A DNA stretch of 64,000 nucleotides from Flavobacterium fragile (GTDB lineage: Bacteria > Bacteroidota > Bacteroidia > Flavobacteriales > Flavobacteriaceae), in assembly GCF_023634865.1 (NCBI RefSeq), contig NZ_JAMLJN010000002.1:124001-188000 (forward strand), given 5' to 3'. Position numbers and translations under genes: made by a program. A model generated the notes under the pieces. The model had not been told where the DNA came from. It ran no database searches and was given only the letters and a program-made list of their open reading frames with translations. Shown piece after piece: positions 16,852-26,318 of the stretch. Numbering within the stretch: the first letter of the stretch is position 1; each line of letters opens with the position of its first letter.

Positions 16852-17622
16852 TTACCAATCTTTTTCATTTGAAACTGGACGTGCTTTCACTTTCTTCGCA
16901 TTCACTTTGTCCTGAACTTTCTTCTCTGCATTATTAACCGCATCTAAAATGTTATCGATGCGTTGTTTGTCGGCACCACTTGGTTTTGGATTTTCGTTTT
17001 TATCTTCCTTTTTCTCTCCGTCACCTTTACCTTGTTGGTTATCGCCTTGTTTGTCTTTGTTATTCTGATCGTTTTTATCCGAATCTTTTTTGTCGTTTCC
17101 TTTGTGGTTTTTGCCGTTTTTATCTTTCGGCTGTGGTTGGTTATCTTGACCTCCACCACCTTTGTTGTCTTTCTTGTTGTCTTTTGGAGGCGGATTGTCT
17201 TTATTTTTTCTTTTGGCTAATGCATAATTGTAACGCGTTTCTTCGTCATTTGGGTTGTTTCGAAGCGCATTTTTATAAGCATCTGCTGCTAAATCATATT
17301 TCTTTTCTAACATGAAAGTGTTGCCCAAATTGTGATAAATTCGGTGCTTTTCTTCTTTCGTTTTCGCGTGCTCTAAGGCTTGGATATATTTAATTTGCGC
17401 TTCACCTTGTTGGTTTTGACGATACACACTATTTCCCAAATTGTATCCTGCAGTTGCTTTTTTTGGTGATTTTTTGGATTCCGTTACTCGAAAATCAACT
17501 TCGGCATCAGCGTATTTTTTTTCTTTGAATAACTGATTACCGTTGTAAAGATTTTTGTCTTTTTCTTGTCCAAAAAGCAAAACACTATTCAACAATAGCA
17601 CTATGTAAAGTATCTTACGCAT
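16852..17622 (-). CDS. batC: BatC: TPR protein with Lys/Asn/Asp-rich tail
   Basis: A 256-residue protein: signal peptide (ILYIVLLLNSVLLFGQ), TPR repeats (about 20-140: LYNGNQLFKEKKYADAEVDF, IYHNLGNTFMLEKKYDLAAD), then a low-complexity hydrophilic tail of about 90 residues dominated by K, D, N, G and Q (KDNKKDNKGGGGQDNQPQPK). I chose the ATG that overlaps the batB stop in an ATGCGTAA arrangement; an ATG four codons earlier (17634) is possible. The tail produces long artificial antisense frames that should be ignored. Confidence 0.88.
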   Translation of the reverse strand: MRKILYIVLLLNSVLLFGQEKDKNLYNGNQLFKEKKYADAEVDFRVTESKKSPKKATAGYNLGNSVYRQNQQGEAQIKYIQALEHAKTKEEKHRIYHNLGNTFMLEKKYDLAADAYKNALRNNPNDEETRYNYALAKRKNKDNPPPKDNKKDNKGGGGQDNQPQPKDKNGKNHKGNDKKDSDKNDQNNKDKQGDNQQGKGDGEKKEDKNENPKPSGADKQRIDNILDAVNNAEKKVQDKVNAKKVKARPVSNEKDW

Positions 17623-18658
17623 GTTTCTTTTCATTAAATAAGTTCAACTTTTGCACCCATGCTGTTTTTTTCTCCAAAAGAAAAACATCTACTAACAATA
17701 ATAAAAATCCTAAAGCTAAAAACCATTGATATTGCGATTCAAAATCAGCAATTTGTTGCGATTCGAATTCTGATTTTTCGATTTTGTCTAACGACTTTTT
17801 CACTTCTTCTACCACATCTTTTGTAACTGTTCCGGCTATATATTTTGATTTGGTATTGTCGGCGATTTTCTTTAAAGTTTCTGGATATAACTTGGTAATT
17901 ACTGTTTGTCCGTCTTGATCTTTTTTATACGAAGCGATAGTTCCTTTATCATCACGTAACGGAATTGGGCCACCTTTCTCGGTTCCAACACCAATTGTAA
18001 TAATACGAACTCCCTTTTCTTTTGCTAATTCAACAGCATCTTCTACTCCATCTCCGTGGTCTTCACCATCAGAAATCAAAACAATTAGTTTACTAGTATC
18101 TTTCACATCAAAGAAATCTACTGCTAATTGAATTGCATCGTTAAAAGCGGTTCCTTGCGAAGAAACCATATTGGTATTCATGCTCTGCAAGTACATTTTT
18201 GCGATGCTGTAATCTGTCGTCATTGGTAAAACGGGGTAAGCACTTCCGGCGTAACCTACAATTCCTACACGATCATTTCCTAATTGGTTAATGATTTGCG
18301 AAACGATTTGCTTGGTTTTTTCTAATCGATTTGGTGCTACATCTTCGGCTAGCATACTTTTTGAAATGTCGACTGCAAAAACGATATCAATTCCTTGACG
18401 CTTTACGGTTTCCATTTTCGTTCCCATTTTTGGGTTTACCAAAGCGATGATAATGCAGGCTAATGCCAACAACAAAACTCCTAATTTCAAAGCCGGTTTA
18501 AAGCTAGATTTTTCAGGCGCTAATTGGTTAAACAATTCCAAATCGGCAAAAATGGCTTGTCTTTTTCTTTTCCAAAACAAATTGAATAGAAAAAGTGCCA
18601 CTATTATAGGTAATAGCGCTAATAAGTAAAAATATATGGGACTTTCTAATTCAAACAT
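17615..18658 (-). CDS. batB: BatB: von Willebrand A-domain membrane protein
   Basis: A 347-residue inner-membrane protein. Two N-terminal helices (about 8-28 and 58-78) are followed by a VWA domain with an intact MIDAS motif, FAVDISKSM (DxSxS), plus LISDGEDHGDG. A C-terminal helix (WFLALGFLLLLVDVFLL) closes the protein. It is paralogous to BatA next door. VWA domains bind partners through a metal ion. It starts 11 bp after batA. Confidence 0.92.
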   Translation of the reverse strand: MFELESPIYFYLLALLPIIVALFLFNLFWKRKRQAIFADLELFNQLAPEKSSFKPALKLGVLLLALACIIIALVNPKMGTKMETVKRQGIDIVFAVDISKSMLAEDVAPNRLEKTKQIVSQIINQLGNDRVGIVGYAGSAYPVLPMTTDYSIAKMYLQSMNTNMVSSQGTAFNDAIQLAVDFFDVKDTSKLIVLISDGEDHGDGVEDAVELAKEKGVRIITIGVGTEKGGPIPLRDDKGTIASYKKDQDGQTVITKLYPETLKKIADNTKSKYIAGTVTKDVVEEVKKSLDKIEKSEFESQQIADFESQYQWFLALGFLLLLVDVFLLEKKTAWVQKLNLFNEKKHA

Positions 18659-18669
18659 TGTTTTTCTTT

Positions 18670-19674
18670 CTAAACGATTCCTCTAAAAACTGAATTTCGT
18701 AATAACACCTCAACGCCTAATAATACAAATGCAATCAACACGAAAGGTTTGTATTTCTCGTCGTAATTGTAGAATTTCTTCTCATCAATTTCGGTGGTTT
18801 CTAACTTATTGATTTCGTCGTAAATGGCTTGTAATTTTTTGTTGGATGTGGCTCTAAAATACTTTGCATCTGTAGCTTTTGCAATTCCTTTCATTAAACT
18901 TTCATCTATTTCTACAGGCATTCTTCTGAATACCAATTTACCATTCGCGTCTTTTGCTACAGGAAACATAGCTTGACCGTTCGTTCCAATTCCGATGGTA
19001 TATACTTTGATGCCGTATTCTTTAGCGATTTCAGATGCCGTTCTTGGGTCGATAGTTCCTGAGTTGTTCACCCCATCTGTTAATAAAATGATGATTCTGC
19101 TTTTTGCTTTACTGTCTTTAATTCGATTAATTGCGGTTGCTAAACCAACACCAATTCCTGTTCCATCAGCAATAATAGAATCATCATATTCGATAGTTTT
19201 TAGCGATTGTAAAATGATTGTTTTATCTGAAGTTACAGGTGTTCTCGTGTAACTTTCACCCGCATAAACTACTAATCCAATTCTATCGTTAATTCTATCT
19301 TGCACAAATGTTGAAGCTACTTTTTTCAAAGCTTCTAATCGATTTGGTTTTAAATCATTGGCCAACATACTACTCGAAACGTCAATTGCCATTACAATAT
19401 CAATTCCTTTTGTGGTTTTCGATTTTGAAGTTACGTCAACGCTTCTTGGTCGGGCTAATGCGATGATAATCGAACTTAAAGCTAAAATTCGCAGCACATA
19501 TAAAAATGGTTTTGCTTTAGCCAGGAAAGTTCTATTCTGCTTGAAAGGTTCTAATGAACTCATTTTTACCGTTGCCGAAAGTTGGTTTCTTTTGTAAAAT
19601 AACCAAGCTATTGCAATTGGCAAAACCAAAAACAACCATAAAAATTCCGGATTTAAAAAGGTTACTTTTCCCAT
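18670..19674 (-). CDS. batA: BatA: von Willebrand A-domain membrane protein
   Basis: A 334-residue protein with N-terminal helices (FLWLFLVLPIAIAWLFY and VLRILALSSIIIALARPR), a VWA domain with MIDAS motif MAIDVSSSM and LLTDGVNNSGTIDP, and a C-terminal helix (PFVLIAFVLLGVEVLL). The Arg-Pro after the second helix is typical of this group. Its start shares a base with the stop of the upstream gene, showing tight translational coupling inside the Bat operon. Confidence 0.92.
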   Translation of the reverse strand: MGKVTFLNPEFLWLFLVLPIAIAWLFYKRNQLSATVKMSSLEPFKQNRTFLAKAKPFLYVLRILALSSIIIALARPRSVDVTSKSKTTKGIDIVMAIDVSSSMLANDLKPNRLEALKKVASTFVQDRINDRIGLVVYAGESYTRTPVTSDKTIILQSLKTIEYDDSIIADGTGIGVGLATAINRIKDSKAKSRIIILLTDGVNNSGTIDPRTASEIAKEYGIKVYTIGIGTNGQAMFPVAKDANGKLVFRRMPVEIDESLMKGIAKATDAKYFRATSNKKLQAIYDEINKLETTEIDEKKFYNYDEKYKPFVLIAFVLLGVEVLLRNSVFRGIV

Positions 19675-21290
19675 TATTTCTTGGCTTTTCTTAGTTCGAT
19701 TGAGTTCTGAATTTTCTCTATAATCTGCTTCGCATGCTTATCTTCTTCTCTATACATAAAGAAAAATTCTTGTGCGCCGCCCGGTTGCGATAACACCATA
19801 ATATCGTACTGCATTTTTACATCTTCTTCGCTATCGGGGTCAAAAGCCGTGAATGTTCCATAGGCTTTTTTACCTGAAAGTCCTTTTACGTTTTCAAATT
19901 CGCCCGTTTTTACGATGATATTTTTAGCACCAAAATTTTCTAATTCTTTCAAATCCGCTTCCAATGCTAAATCTAAATCTATCTTGGTGGTGTCTTTATA
20001 AGCCGTTGTGATTAATACAATTGAGAAATCGTCCGTAATATTTCCATACGCAAAACGACTGGTTGATTTTACGTTTTCTGGAAGGTTATTTTGAATTTTC
20101 TCATCAATTGTTCGTTTTAAAACCTTAGGCGACGTAATAATGATAGCTGGCTCGCCATATTCCGAAGTAATCCATTCTTTTTCCAACAATTCTTTGGTAG
20201 AATAGCCAAAATAACTGTCTTTCACAAAATCAAATCCTACCGTATAAGCAAAAATCACAACAGAAGCCACCAATAAAAAGGCTGAAATTCCGGCTGAAAG
20301 TGCTAAACGTTTTGCTTTTTGTTTTTGCATTTCTTTCTTGCGAACTTCTTCAGCAAACAAAATTGCAGCTTGATCTTCAGTTCTAGGTAAAGCTTTGTCT
20401 ATCACCAACAAGAATTTATCGATGATTTTTTTATCCGTTTCAATTTCAAATGGTAACGGTTGCGATTTAGCAAATTTCACCAAATCGGAATTTTCTAAAA
20501 CTTTCTTGAACTTATCTAATTCTTCACGATTGACAAACATTTTTTTGTCGGCAATCGCTTTTTTCAATGCTTCCATCAACTCACTTGAAGTGCTTTCCAT
20601 TGCTGGAATATGGATGGATTCTTCAATGTACGTTCTGGTGATATCGGTCATTTCAGAATAGTATTCTTTCACATCACCGCGTTGTACCAATTGTTTTTTA
20701 TCTAAGTTTTGAAGATACGCAATCGCTTTTTCAATTGGCGAAGCGAAAAATTCTTCTTTTTGTTCCTTGTCTTTTTGTAATCGCTTGATGATGAAGTAAG
20801 ATGCAAATCCAGAAGCTACAATCAACACCAATAAAATCAATAGCTTCCACCATTCGCTCATCGGTTTTTCTTCGGTAGCGATGATGTCTTTGATGTCGTA
20901 CATTTGTTGTTTCGTGGTATCAACTTTTACATCGTTTACCAAAATCGAAAGCGAATCGGTACGAAATTCTTTCTGATTGATTTTCACCAATAATTTCGGA
21001 ATCACATAACGTCCCGAATCAAATTGGGTTAACCCGTACTTTTTGATTAATTCATATTGGTTGTCGTTTTTTACGGTGTCAATTGGATACGATTCTAATA
21101 TTTCCAAAGCACCAAAAAACTTTCCATCAGGAAAAACGACTTTATCTTTTGCGTTTACTTTTGCTTTGATAGTTAAGTTGAATTGCGATCCAATTTTAAT
21201 TTGGGTAGAATCAATAGAAGACGAGATTTGTTGGGCAAAACCCAAAAATCCGAGCATTAAAGCAATATATAAGTAAAGTTTCTTTTTCAT
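19674..21290 (-). CDS. Bat-operon membrane protein with BatD-like N-terminus
   Basis: A 538-residue protein between the DUF58 gene and batA. It has a signal peptide (LYLYIALMLGFLGFAQ) and an Ig-like domain (about 20-125: SSIDSTQIKIGSQFNLTIKA, QFDSGRYVIPKLLVKI) as in BatD. A membrane helix follows near 150-170, then a cytoplasmic helical region (AYLQNLDKKQLVQRGDVKEYYSEMTDITRTYIEE) also seen in BatD/DUF4381 proteins. A second helix lies near 345, and a 170-residue C-terminal soluble domain (YGNITDDFSIVLITTAYKD) ends it. That last domain seems extra compared with usual BatD relatives, and its function is unknown. Confidence 0.8.
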   Translation of the reverse strand: MKKKLYLYIALMLGFLGFAQQISSSIDSTQIKIGSQFNLTIKAKVNAKDKVVFPDGKFFGALEILESYPIDTVKNDNQYELIKKYGLTQFDSGRYVIPKLLVKINQKEFRTDSLSILVNDVKVDTTKQQMYDIKDIIATEEKPMSEWWKLLILLVLIVASGFASYFIIKRLQKDKEQKEEFFASPIEKAIAYLQNLDKKQLVQRGDVKEYYSEMTDITRTYIEESIHIPAMESTSSELMEALKKAIADKKMFVNREELDKFKKVLENSDLVKFAKSQPLPFEIETDKKIIDKFLLVIDKALPRTEDQAAILFAEEVRKKEMQKQKAKRLALSAGISAFLLVASVVIFAYTVGFDFVKDSYFGYSTKELLEKEWITSEYGEPAIIITSPKVLKRTIDEKIQNNLPENVKSTSRFAYGNITDDFSIVLITTAYKDTTKIDLDLALEADLKELENFGAKNIIVKTGEFENVKGLSGKKAYGTFTAFDPDSEEDVKMQYDIMVLSQPGGAQEFFFMYREEDKHAKQIIEKIQNSIELRKAKK

Positions 21291-21295
21291 TTTTC

Positions 21296-22162
21296 TTAAT
21301 TACGCGCTTTAAAATAACCCAATAATTTGGTCACATAGCTTTCATCCACTCTCGAACTAATCGTTCCTGCTCCACATTTTGAAAAAATATCTTTGAAATA
21401 ATTTACGTTTTCACGATAGTATTTTTCGTAATCCATTCGTACTTTTTTTGACGTGGTATCAACTAAAATCGTTTCGCCTGTTTCAGCATCAATCATATTT
21501 ACAATTCCAATGTTTGGAATGCTTTCTTCTCTTTGGTCAAACACTCGGATTCCGGTAACATCATGACGTTTTGAAGCGATTTTTAGTGTGTGCTCGTAAT
21601 CTTTCACCATGAAATCGGAAATTAAAAACACAATGGCTTTCTTTTTCAAAACGCTCGATAAATATTTCAAAGCTTGCGATAAATCGGTTTTTTTACTTTT
21701 CGATTCGAATTCGATTAACTCGCGAATGATGCGTAAAACGTGTGATTTTCCTTTTTTAGGCGGAATAAACAATTCGATTTGGTCTGAAAACAAAAGCAAA
21801 CCAATTTTATCATTATTTTGAGTAGCCGAAAACGCCAATGTAGCTGCGATTTCAGTAATCATATCACGTTTTAACTGATTTTTTGTACCAAAACTTTCTG
21901 AACCTGAAATGTCCACCATTAACATCATGGTTAATTCACGCTCTTCTTCAAATACTTTTACGAAAGGTTCGTTGTAGCGCGCGGTTACATTCCAATCGAT
22001 AGCCCTTACGTCGTCACCGTATTGGTATTGGCGCACTTCTGAAAACGTCATCCCGCGTCCTTTAAAAGACGTGTGATATTCTCCCGAAAAGATATGATCA
22101 CTCAATCTTCGGGTTTTGATTTCTATTTTTCGAACTTTCTTTAGAATTTCTTTGGTATCCAT
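21296..22162 (-). CDS. DUF58 / VWA-like protein of the MoxR-Bat system
   Basis: A 288-residue cytoplasmic protein with the DUF58 core: GEYHTSFKGRGMTFSEVRQYQYGDDVRAIDWNVTAR (about residues 27-65), then a VWA-like fold with MVDISGSESFG (DxSGS). This protein normally accompanies MoxR ATPases and is believed to bind them or their clients. It is separated from moxR by an 84-bp gap filled with a word-like repeat; the rest of the operon follows closely. Confidence 0.9.
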   Translation of the reverse strand: MDTKEILKKVRKIEIKTRRLSDHIFSGEYHTSFKGRGMTFSEVRQYQYGDDVRAIDWNVTARYNEPFVKVFEEERELTMMLMVDISGSESFGTKNQLKRDMITEIAATLAFSATQNNDKIGLLLFSDQIELFIPPKKGKSHVLRIIRELIEFESKSKKTDLSQALKYLSSVLKKKAIVFLISDFMVKDYEHTLKIASKRHDVTGIRVFDQREESIPNIGIVNMIDAETGETILVDTTSKKVRMDYEKYYRENVNYFKDIFSKCGAGTISSRVDESYVTKLLGYFKARN

Positions 22163-22169
22163 TTCTATT

Positions 22170-22246
22170 AGTTGACAGTCGCAGTTGATAGTCGCAGTGT
22201 TAAAACAGTATTATCTGAAAACTGAGACAAAACACTGATTACTAAA
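22170..22246. repeat. Word-like intergenic repeat between moxR and DUF58
   Basis: GTTGACAGTCGCAGTTGATA then GTCGCAGTGTTAAAACAG, followed by CTGAAAACTGAGACAAAACA. It has the same vocabulary as the gaps after pheS and after the DUF2480 gene. It lies inside an operon, so it is transcribed. Confidence 0.7.
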
Positions 22247-23251
22247 TTAAGGCACTTCAACTTCGTTAACAATTCTGCTAATAATGTCTTCTGTGGTTAC
22301 ATTTTCAGCTTCTGCTTCGTAGGTGATTCCGATTCTGTGACGTAATACATCGTATACTACAGCACGAACGTCTTCTGGAATTACGTAACCTCTACGTTTG
22401 ATGAAAGCGTAACATTTAGCAGCTGTTGCTAAGTTGATACTTCCACGAGGCGAAGCTCCAAAACTGATTAACGGTTTTAGACTTTCTAATTTATATTTTT
22501 CTGGATAACGTGTTGCGAAAATTAAATCCAAGATATATTTCTCAATTTTTTCGTCCATGTACACTTCACGAACCACTTCTTGTGCTCTTAAAATTTGGTC
22601 TAACGAAACTACTTCATTTACTTTTTCGTAAGCACCTTTTAAGTTTTGACGAATTACATGACGCTCTTCCTCCATTTTTGGATAATCGATAACCACTTTT
22701 AACATGAAACGGTCAACTTGCGCTTCTGGTAATGGATACGTTCCTTCTTGGTCAACCGGGTTTTGCGTTGCCATTACTAAGAACGGTTTGTCTAACTTAA
22801 ACGTTTCGTCACCAATAGTAACTTGCTTTTCCTGCATGGCTTCTAACAAAGCTGATTGCACTTTTGCAGGCGCACGGTTAATCTCATCCGCTAAGACGAA
22901 GTTGGCAAAAATGGGTCCTTTACGAATGGTAAAGTCGTTTTGTTTGATGTTATAAATCATGGTTCCAACTACATCGGCTGGCAATAAATCGGGTGTAAAC
23001 TGAATACGGCTAAACGAACCGTGAACGGCTTGTGAAAGCGTATTAATGGCTAAGGTTTTTGCTAAACCAGGAACTCCTTCTAGTAAAATATGTCCTTGAC
23101 CCAATAAACCTATTAATAATCGCTCGACCATATGCTTTTGACCTACGATTACCTTATTCATTTCCATTGTGAGTAAGTCTATAAAAGCACTTTCTCTTTC
23201 AATCTTTTCATTAATTGCTCTAATGTCTAAGGTTGATGTATTTTCTTCCAT
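22247..23251 (-). CDS. moxR: MoxR-family AAA+ ATPase
   Basis: A 334-residue AAA+ ATPase, first gene of the Bat operon. Walker A is EGVPGLAKT, Walker B is LADEINRAPAKVQSALLEAM, sensor 1 is FLVMATQNPVDQEGTYPLPEAQ with the linked arginine region after it (DRFML), and the C-terminal lid contains FGASPRGSINL (sensor 2). MoxR proteins act as chaperone-like ATPases that mature VWA-containing clients such as BatA and BatB. A promoter with both elements is visible upstream. Confidence 0.94.
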   Translation of the reverse strand: MEENTSTLDIRAINEKIERESAFIDLLTMEMNKVIVGQKHMVERLLIGLLGQGHILLEGVPGLAKTLAINTLSQAVHGSFSRIQFTPDLLPADVVGTMIYNIKQNDFTIRKGPIFANFVLADEINRAPAKVQSALLEAMQEKQVTIGDETFKLDKPFLVMATQNPVDQEGTYPLPEAQVDRFMLKVVIDYPKMEEERHVIRQNLKGAYEKVNEVVSLDQILRAQEVVREVYMDEKIEKYILDLIFATRYPEKYKLESLKPLISFGASPRGSINLATAAKCYAFIKRRGYVIPEDVRAVVYDVLRHRIGITYEAEAENVTTEDIISRIVNEVEVP

Positions 23252-23273
23252 TTTATGATTGTATTTGGCGGTG

Positions 23274-23304
23274 TGAAATTAACAACATTTTTTAACACTA
23301 CAAA
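23274..23304 (-). promoter_or_regulatory. Promoter of the moxR-bat operon
   Basis: On the minus strand: TTTG (23304-23301), exactly 19 bp, then TAATTTCA (23281-23274). Spacing is ideal and the -7 box has one mismatch to TAnnTTTG. The 5' leader would be about 17 nt. Confidence 0.6.
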
Positions 23305-23426
23305 TTGAATTTTTTTTTTGATTCTTTGTTGTTAACATTGCGTTAAAAGTGAATAAAAAAGATTGATTTTGTGAGTGTTTTAAGATTCTATTTTATAATT
23401 TTAAGAAATAATTTAAACCTAACGTT

Positions 23427-24299
23427 ATGTCTGTACAATTATCGCCTATCATTGCTGGGGTAATGAATTGGGGTATTTGGGATAAAAACCTTAATACCAA
23501 AGAGTTTACTCATTTAATTAATTTATTCGTAGAAAACGGAATTACTACTTTTGATCACGCTGATATTTATGGAGGTTATACTACTGAAGCTTCTTTTGGA
23601 AAAGCCTTTTCTGATAGTAAGATTGACCGAAAAAAAATTCAATTAATTACCAAATGTGGTATTCAATATGTTTCTGAAAATAGACCCGATAATCACATCA
23701 AACATTATGAATACTCAAAAGATTATATTATTTGGTCTGCCGAAAATTCATTAAAAAATTTAAAAACCGACTATTTAGATGCATTTTTATTGCACCGTCC
23801 TAGTCCGTTAATGCAAGCAGACGAAATTGCAGAAGCTGCTGAACGATTAAAAGCAGATGGAAAAATTCTATCTTTTGGGGTTTCTAACTTTACACCTTTT
23901 CAAACAGAGCTAATTCGTCAAAAAACACAAGTAGATATCAATCAAATTCAATTCTCTGCAACGCATCATGAAGCCATGTTAGATGGAAGTTTAGACTACA
24001 TGCAAGTCCACAACATTAAACCTATGGCCTGGAATCCTTTAGGAACTGTTTTTAGAGAAAATACGGATCAAACCTTTAGACTGCGCCAACTTTTAGCCAA
24101 ATTGGTAGAAAAATATCACATAGGTTCTGATATTATTTTATTGGCTTGGATTATGCAGCATCCTGCTGGAATTTCTCCCGTTGCCGGAACGGTTAACTCT
24201 GGTAGAATTCAACAATTGATGAAAGCAAAATCACTAGTACTAGACAAACAAGATTGGTTTGCGATTTGGACGGAGAGTATGGGAAATAGAGTGCCTTAA
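23427..24299 (+). CDS. Aldo/keto reductase (YdhF type)
   Basis: A 290-residue TIM-barrel oxidoreductase. The catalytic tetrad is seen as Asp and Tyr in FDHADIYGGYTTEASFGKA (about 38-56), Lys in LITKCGIQY, and His in LDAFLLHRPSP. Late segments SFGVSNFTPFQ and SPVAGTVNSGRI form the NADPH site. It resembles E. coli YdhF. The substrate is unknown. It is divergent from moxR, with a 175-bp AT-rich promoter region between them. Confidence 0.88.
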   Translation: MSVQLSPIIAGVMNWGIWDKNLNTKEFTHLINLFVENGITTFDHADIYGGYTTEASFGKAFSDSKIDRKKIQLITKCGIQYVSENRPDNHIKHYEYSKDYIIWSAENSLKNLKTDYLDAFLLHRPSPLMQADEIAEAAERLKADGKILSFGVSNFTPFQTELIRQKTQVDINQIQFSATHHEAMLDGSLDYMQVHNIKPMAWNPLGTVFRENTDQTFRLRQLLAKLVEKYHIGSDIILLAWIMQHPAGISPVAGTVNSGRIQQLMKAKSLVLDKQDWFAIWTESMGNRVP

Positions 24300-24348
24300 T
24301 CTAGTATTCAATGTTAGGTTAATAGTGTTCAGAATATTCAGGTAAAAA

Positions 24349-25500
24349 ATGATCAACAAGCGGCTTCTTATCAAAAATCTGTTGGCTCATCATGATGAGA
24401 ATAGTTTTTATGATAAGAAGCGGCAGTTGAATTTGCATACCAAAGAAGGAAAAGCAAAATTCTTAAAGCATATTTGTGCGCTTTCCAATTCCAATCCGAG
24501 CAATAATTCTTATATTGTGGTGGGTGTGGAAGATGAAACCAATGAAATTGTGGGTGATGATTTCTTTGACGATAGCAAGATTCAGAATTTAGTGAATGCT
24601 TTTTTGGAAAATCCACCTAAAATTCAGTATGAAAATGTCCCTTTTCCGAACCTTCCAAAAGATAAAGTAGTGGGATTGGTTACGATTAAACCCAAATCTA
24701 AAAATTCGTACTTTAGAAAAGGTATTCACACGATTGAAGCGAATACTTACTTCATTCGAAAAGGAAGTAATACCTCACCTACTTCAGAAAAAATTCCGTA
24801 TTCGAAACAGAATGTGGAAACGGTTATTAGCATCGAAAACAGTTCTCGAAACAGTATCGAGCATACATTAGAAAGTGTTATAGATTTCATCAATAATCGT
24901 CACAAAGATTTACCGTCTAATTTTAAAGTGTTTAAGGAATTGTTTGTGGTTTGCTGGGCTGGAAACAAGAAAAAAGTTCGAGACCAAGAGTATTATTCAA
25001 GAGTAGATATTGAATTGGTCAACGAACAAGTAAAATTGTTTTATTCCGCTTTAGACGAGGTAAGTATCGCTTATGATGATAACAGTTTTAGTATTACCGA
25101 ATACATTTCGCTCGGATTAAATGACAAAACGAGTTATTATCCTTTTGAAAAAGTGACGCTAACGTTTTTTGATAACGGCTATTACAAAATAAATTCGGAA
25201 ATGTTGTTTGAACCCCCGCAATACAACCGAAAAATGTTACATCATATTTACAATTCTCATCTTGCTTTGCTCACAAAACTTCAAAAGGGATTACTTTTGC
25301 AACCGTCGGAAAAAAGAGATATAGAAAACTTTCCTCAAATTATGATGATTTGTTATTTAAACGGATTTGAGGATGCTAAACAAAAATTAATTGAAGCTAA
25401 ACCCTATCTAAAATCATTTGAAAATCCGCTACTCTATGTCTCGTTTAAAGAAGCCATGCGGATTTTAAGAAAAATGAAATACAACAAAAAAAATGAATAG
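24349..25500 (+). CDS. AlbA_2 (Schlafen-like) domain putative DNA/ATP-binding protein
   Basis: A 383-residue soluble protein. Residues 5-150 look like the AlbA_2 fold seen in Schlafen-like and transcription-associated proteins: FYDKKRQLNLHTKEGKAKFLKHICALSN, NNSYIVVGVEDE, and GIHTIEANTYFIRKGSNTSPTS. The rest (about 150-380) has no motif I recognise. Such proteins are often annotated as ATP-binding. It overlaps the following phosphatase gene by 8 bp, so the two are coupled. The domain call is from pattern only. Confidence 0.65.
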   Translation: MINKRLLIKNLLAHHDENSFYDKKRQLNLHTKEGKAKFLKHICALSNSNPSNNSYIVVGVEDETNEIVGDDFFDDSKIQNLVNAFLENPPKIQYENVPFPNLPKDKVVGLVTIKPKSKNSYFRKGIHTIEANTYFIRKGSNTSPTSEKIPYSKQNVETVISIENSSRNSIEHTLESVIDFINNRHKDLPSNFKVFKELFVVCWAGNKKKVRDQEYYSRVDIELVNEQVKLFYSALDEVSIAYDDNSFSITEYISLGLNDKTSYYPFEKVTLTFFDNGYYKINSEMLFEPPQYNRKMLHHIYNSHLALLTKLQKGLLLQPSEKRDIENFPQIMMICYLNGFEDAKQKLIEAKPYLKSFENPLLYVSFKEAMRILRKMKYNKKNE

Positions 25501-26230
25501 AAAATTAGTCATTGGAGATGTTCATGGAGGATTAAAAGCCCTACACCAAATTTTTGAAAGAGCTAAAATAACAAAAGAAGACACCCTAATTTTTTTAGGT
25601 GATTATGTTGACGGTTGGAGCGAATCTCCTGCCGTTTTAGATTTCTTAATTGCACTTGAAAAAGAACAACCTTGTGTTTTCATAAGAGGAAATCATGATG
25701 ATTTATTATTAAAATGGTTGTCAGGAAATCATGATGGATTTGATGAGAACATGTGGTTTAAAAATGGTGGAGATGCTAGCGCATTAGCCTATCAAAATGT
25801 AGATGAAGAAACTAAAATGAAACACATTCATTTTCTACAATCGCTTCAAAATTATTATTTAGATGACGAAAATCGTTTATTTATTCATGCGGGATTTACG
25901 AATGTTAGAGGCGTTGATTATGAATTTTTTAAACCTTTGTTTTATTGGGACAGAACGCTTTGGGAAATGGCGTTAGCGTTAGATACTTCGATACCAAAAG
26001 AAGATACGCGCTATCCCAATCGATTGAAAATATATGAGGAAATTTACATTGGACACACTCCAGTTACAAAAATAAACGAAACCGTTCCCGTGAACAAAGC
26101 TTGTGTTTGGAATGTTGATACCGGGGCCGCTTTTAAAGGTAAAGTAACCGCTATGGATATTGATACTAAAGCATTTTGGCAAAGTGATGCGTTACCTGAT
26201 TTATATCCAAATGAAAAAGGTAGAAATTAA
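25493..26230 (+). CDS. Metallophosphoesterase (PPP-type serine/threonine phosphatase-like)
   Basis: A 245-residue calcineurin-like phosphoesterase with the complete metal-site series: GDVHGG (residues 8-13), FLGDYVDGWSES, RGNHDD and later LFIHAGFTN and YIGHTP. The order GDxHG / GDxVDxG / GNHD is the PPP and bacterial Ap4A-hydrolase/protein phosphatase signature. The Asp-Tyr-Val-Asp loop supports a protein phosphatase or diadenosine polyphosphatase role. Its start overlaps the AlbA_2 gene. Confidence 0.88.
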   Translation: MNRKLVIGDVHGGLKALHQIFERAKITKEDTLIFLGDYVDGWSESPAVLDFLIALEKEQPCVFIRGNHDDLLLKWLSGNHDGFDENMWFKNGGDASALAYQNVDEETKMKHIHFLQSLQNYYLDDENRLFIHAGFTNVRGVDYEFFKPLFYWDRTLWEMALALDTSIPKEDTRYPNRLKIYEEIYIGHTPVTKINETVPVNKACVWNVDTGAAFKGKVTAMDIDTKAFWQSDALPDLYPNEKGRN

Positions 26231-26286
26231 TCATTAGATTTCTGTTTATGAAGCAACAAATAAAAAAATTACTTGTTTGTTTTTAG

Positions 26287-26294
26287 TAATTTTG
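26287..26294 (+). promoter_or_regulatory. -7 box for the DUF6646-like gene
   Basis: TAATTTTG matches TAnnTTTG, 24 bp before ATG 26319. It shows that the longer frame starting at 26277 is not used. Confidence 0.5.
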
Positions 26295-26318
26295 CTTTTC
26301 AATAAAATTAAAGACACT

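Noticed and set aside
16963..17315. Long plus-strand frames opposite batC
   Set aside because: They arise from the Lys/Asn/Asp-rich low-complexity tail of BatC read in reverse (runs of Phe/Leu/Val); no start signal and no family resemblance.
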